A DNA stretch of 7,285 nucleotides, from assembly GCA_002331255.1 (NCBI GenBank), contig DCZD01000028.1, positions 4,745 to 12,029 of the forward strand, in the 5' to 3' direction. The notes under the pieces were generated by a model. That model searched no databases. It saw only the letters and a program-made list of their open reading frames with translations, and was not told the origin of the DNA. A program made the position numbers and the translations under genes. Every line of letters starts with the position of its first letter. Positions within the stretch are counted from its first letter, which is position 1. This document shows, piece by piece, positions 5,615 to 7,285 of the stretch. The DNA comes from Acidimicrobiaceae bacterium UBA2093 (GTDB lineage Bacteria > Actinomycetota > Acidimicrobiia > Acidimicrobiales > Ilumatobacteraceae).

Positions 5615-6125
5615 CAGCCCGTCCGTACTTGACCATCTGGTGCTCTCTCTAATTGACGAACGACCCGCACATGGTTTTGCCATCGCCAAACTGTTGAGCA
5701 ACAACGACAGCCTTGCCGCAGTGATGCACGTCCGACGCCCCCTCGTGTACCGATCATTGAAAGCGCTCAGCGAAGCCGGGTTCATTCGTGCATCGAAGAC
5801 CGAAGCAGGTGACCAAGGTTCAGAGCGCACCGTTTATCGCGTGACTGCGCGGGGCTCTCGTGAAGTCACGGGTTGGCTGGACGGCGTGGTTGCTCATCCA
5901 CGAGATGCACGAATCGAATTGCTGGCAAAGTTTGTGTGTCGTAGTCGACGAAACCTTTCGAACGTCGAACTTGCAAAGCGTCAGCGTGAAGTTTTCGAAG
6001 AGATCGCGCAACACTTCGACCAAGGCATCGACAACACAACCGGCGCCGCACGTTTGGTGGCGATGTGGCGCCATGAATCCGTTGCTTCGATGGTCGCTTT
6101 GCTTGAACGACTTGAGCGCGACTAG
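5604..6125 (+). CDS. PadR-family transcriptional regulator, divergent from modABC
   Basis: 173 residues from GTG 5604. The N-terminal winged-helix domain reads VLDHLVLSLIDERPAHGFAIAKLL (about 8-31), a PadR signature, then a recognition region HVRRPLVYRSLKALSEAGFI (about 43-62) and a wing ending ERTVYRVTARGSREVTGWL. The C-terminal half (about 95-173) is an acidic, helical segment of the kind that dimerises in PadR proteins with the virulence-activator alpha C-terminal domain. There is no Mop or other recognisable molybdate-binding domain. The gene lies head-to-head with modA, start codons one base apart, over a palindrome. By the usual PadR logic of autoregulation and control of the divergent neighbour, I infer that it regulates molybdate uptake. 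An in-frame extension upstream to 5412 is antisense to modA and was rejected; no other start precedes the winged helix. Confidence 0.88.
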   Translation: MRLYSPSVLDHLVLSLIDERPAHGFAIAKLLSNNDSLAAVMHVRRPLVYRSLKALSEAGFIRASKTEAGDQGSERTVYRVTARGSREVTGWLDGVVAHPRDARIELLAKFVCRSRRNLSNVELAKRQREVFEEIAQHFDQGIDNTTGAARLVAMWRHESVASMVALLERLERD

Positions 6126-6847
6126 CGCTTTTGTGTTCCGGCGCTGATACCACCGTCGACGTACATCACTTGTCCTGACACATACGTCGAATCTGGTCCT
6201 GCGAGAAACGACACCACATTGGCAATGTCAACAGGTGACCCCACTCGCCTCAACGGCACACCTTGTGCACGCTCATTCACCCGATTGCCCTCGTAGTTCG
6301 CCGCAGTACCGTCACTCACAATCAGCCCGGGGCCGATTGCATTCACACGAATGTTGTCTGGCCCAAGCTCAAGCGCGAAGGTCTTCGTCAATGACTCGAC
6401 TGCGGTTTTCGTTGCTGGGTACACGCCAATTCCAGGTGACTGTGTCCATGCCGCTGCAGATGACACGTTGATGATCGAGCCGCCACCCGCACGACGCATG
6501 TGCGGAGCAAATGCCTGTGTGCACCACATGGTGCCGAGAACGTTCACATGGATCACACGCTCGGCATCGTGTTCAGTCGACTCAAGTAACGACTCGAACG
6601 ACCAGACACCAGCATTATTCACCAGTACATGACATTCACTGACCAAGTTCCCAAGCCGATGAACGGCGTCGCGGTCGGTGATGTCGCATGCATGCGCCTC
6701 GCCACCAACGAACTGTGCGGTCTCCGCTGCAGAGTCACTATTGACGTCGACACACACAACATGGAAACCATCAGTGGAGAGCCGTTCCGCCATGGCACGG
6801 CCAAGTCCCTGCCCGGCACCGGTAATGACAGCGGTTTTCTTGCTCAT
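6122..6847 (-). CDS. Short-chain dehydrogenase/reductase (classical SDR)
   Basis: 241 residues from ATG 6847, a standard classical-SDR length. It is an NAD(P)-dependent oxidoreductase with a Rossmann fold, expected in the cytoplasm. Motifs: nucleotide-binding TGAGQGLG (9-16); aspartate D34 at the end of the second strand (CVDVN), which favours NAD(H) over NADP(H); NNAG (77-80); N102 (HVNVLG); catalytic S130, Y143 and K147 (YPATK); NAIGPG (169-174); and a C-terminal VSGQVMYVDGG. The catalytic tetrad is complete. The substrate is not predictable; 3-oxoacyl-ACP reductase-like or alcohol/ketone dehydrogenase activities are all found in this group. ATG 6847 lies 16 bases after the stop of the small zinc-ribbon gene and has no strong Shine-Dalgarno, so re-initiation from that gene is likely; an ATG at 6883 would add 12 residues and overlap the upstream gene. 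Its TAG stop overlaps the padR stop. Confidence 0.93.
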   Translation of the reverse strand: MSKKTAVITGAGQGLGRAMAERLSTDGFHVVCVDVNSDSAAETAQFVGGEAHACDITDRDAVHRLGNLVSECHVLVNNAGVWSFESLLESTEHDAERVIHVNVLGTMWCTQAFAPHMRRAGGGSIINVSSAAAWTQSPGIGVYPATKTAVESLTKTFALELGPDNIRVNAIGPGLIVSDGTAANYEGNRVNERAQGVPLRRVGSPVDIANVVSFLAGPDSTYVSGQVMYVDGGISAGTQKR

Positions 6848-6863
6848 GATCGACACTCTGTCA

Positions 6864-7022
6864 TCACGGACATCCGATGCCATTCATCACCGCACATGCA
6901 GGACACATGCGTACCGTGCCCTCGCGTGACTGGAACTCTTTGAACGATGGCGATCCGCAGGACTGACAGCCCACTTCTGTCACTGTGTCAAAGCTCTCGG
7001 CACTTGAGGCATCTGCGCTCAT
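6864..7022 (-). CDS. Small zinc-ribbon protein (52 residues)
   Basis: Starts at ATG 7022 and reads MSADASSAESFDTVTEVG, then C19-Q-S-C22, a basic and polar middle (GSPSFKEFQSREGTVRM), then C40-P-A-C43 and ending MNGIGCP. Two C-x-x-C knuckles 17 residues apart are the geometry of a zinc ribbon. The first knuckle CQSCGS followed by a hydrophobic/charged strand, and the second MCPAC, support a folded metal-binding unit rather than chance. A minus-strand -10-like TACTGT (7035-7030) ends seven bases before the ATG and there is no Shine-Dalgarno, matching the leaderless pattern of other genes here. The frame is also open further upstream, but that part is antisense to the SRPBCC gene. Probably the first gene of a two-gene unit with the SDR. 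I do not recognise a named family; function unknown. Confidence 0.6.
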   Translation of the reverse strand: MSADASSAESFDTVTEVGCQSCGSPSFKEFQSREGTVRMCPACAVMNGIGCP

Positions 7023-7029
7023 GCCAGCG

Positions 7030-7035
7030 ACAGTA
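7030..7035 (-). promoter_or_regulatory. -10 box of a leaderless start (zinc-ribbon gene)
   Basis: TACTGT on the minus strand fits TANNNT and ends seven bases before ATG 7022. It lies back to back with the -10 of the divergent SRPBCC gene in a 33-base gap. Confidence 0.4.
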
Positions 7036-7043
7036 GTGCGCCC

Positions 7044-7049
7044 TAGGTT
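7044..7049 (+). promoter_or_regulatory. -10 box of a leaderless start (SRPBCC gene)
   Basis: TAGGTT fits TANNNT and ends six bases before ATG 7056; no Shine-Dalgarno is present. Confidence 0.45.
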
Positions 7050-7055
7050 GTAGCA

Positions 7056-7285
7056 ATGGCGACATACAAAACCACCGTTCGCAGTCCAATGTCGGCGCAC
7101 GAGGCGTTCGCGTTCATGGCTGATCTCAGAAACTTTGCGGTGTGGGACCCGGGTGTCGTGAAAGTCACCCAAGTACAAGGTGACGGGCCCGGCCCCGACA
7201 CCGTGTTCGACGTCGTCGTGAAGACCGGTGCGCGTGTCGCCACGCTTCGCTACCGCACGACGGCGTTCAACGCCCCTCACACCAT
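7056..7285 (+). CDS. SRPBCC / START-like domain protein (partial, N-terminal 76 residues)
   Basis: Opens MATYKTTVRSPMSAHEAFAFMADLRNFAVWDPGV and continues to the right edge without a stop. The pattern of a first strand, then 'S-x-x-E-A-F-x-F-M-A-D-L-x-N-F-x-x-W-D-P-G-V' and a strand V-V-K-V-T-Q-V, is the typical beginning of the SRPBCC (polyketide cyclase/dehydrase, START-like) fold, which binds hydrophobic ligands in a helix-grip cavity. The next strands (TVFDVVVKTGARVATLRYRTTAFN) are also consistent. The ligand-binding helix is outside the window and no substrate can be assigned. It is divergent from the zinc-ribbon/SDR unit with 33 bases between starts. Confidence 0.8.
   Translation, partial: MATYKTTVRSPMSAHEAFAFMADLRNFAVWDPGVVKVTQVQGDGPGPDTVFDVVVKTGARVATLRYRTTAFNAPHT

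Noticed and set aside
5603..5830. 76-residue N-terminal extension of ModA to an ATG at 5830
   Set aside because: It is antisense to padR, lacks family similarity, and would place the signal peptide internally; GTG 5602 with a -10 box directly upstream is the natural start.
7023..7280. N-terminal extension of the zinc-ribbon frame, including two extra cysteines (VCRHC)
   Set aside because: Antisense to the SRPBCC gene, which has a clear domain start; the extra CxxC is coincidental to that overlap and ATG 7022 has its own -10 box.
1..7285. Mobile element, CRISPR array, attachment site or tRNA
   Set aside because: No long direct or inverted repeats, transposase or integrase motifs, regularly spaced repeats or tRNA-like folds were seen; by-eye inspection could miss short or degenerate ones.

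Overview
The window looks like a chromosomal segment of a high-GC Gram-positive bacterium (phylum Actinomycetota). The inferred base composition is moderately GC-rich (mid-50s %), the P450 and PadR proteins have an actinobacterial style, GTG starts are common, and many genes appear to be leaderless: a TANNNT -10 box sits 6-7 bases before the start codon with no Shine-Dalgarno. A low-GC, aquatic, Acidimicrobiia-like lineage is my guess; no taxonomic marker is present. I see no rRNA, tRNA, CRISPR array, insertion sequence or phage gene.

Layout. (1) 1-747, minus strand, cut by the left edge: N-terminal half of a sulfatase-superfamily hydrolase of the phosphonate monoester hydrolase type. (2) 824-2011, plus: cytochrome P450, divergent from the hydrolase. 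(3) 2048-2326, plus: 92-residue winged-helix regulator. (4) 2392-3351, plus: SbtA-type sodium-dependent bicarbonate transporter. (5) 5602-3368, minus: complete molybdate ABC transporter operon modA-modB-modC, tightly packed and translationally coupled, with a short ModC that lacks the usual C-terminal molybdate-binding domain. (6) 5604-6125, plus: PadR-family regulator divergent from modA. (7) 7022-6122, minus: a 52-residue zinc-ribbon protein followed by a short-chain dehydrogenase/reductase (SDR). (8) 7056-7285, plus, cut by the right edge: start of an SRPBCC/START-like protein.

The most striking feature is the modA/padR junction. Two divergent GTG start codons lie one base apart (5602 minus, 5604 plus). 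Each has a -10-like box inside the other's first codons, and a 17-bp imperfect palindrome is centred on the junction. I infer two leaderless transcripts sharing one operator, probably bound by the PadR protein, which would make it a candidate molybdate-uptake regulator in a locus without a visible ModE. The leaderless pattern recurs at the small winged-helix gene, sbtA, the zinc-ribbon gene and the SRPBCC gene, whereas the P450, hydrolase and modC starts have Shine-Dalgarno sequences.

The genes do not form one obvious pathway. The molybdate importer with its regulator is a self-contained unit; the P450, bicarbonate transporter, SDR and SRPBCC genes look like independent neighbours. Gene ends are very compact: the padR and SDR stop codons overlap within a single CTAG, and sbtA and modC converge with 16 bp between them.
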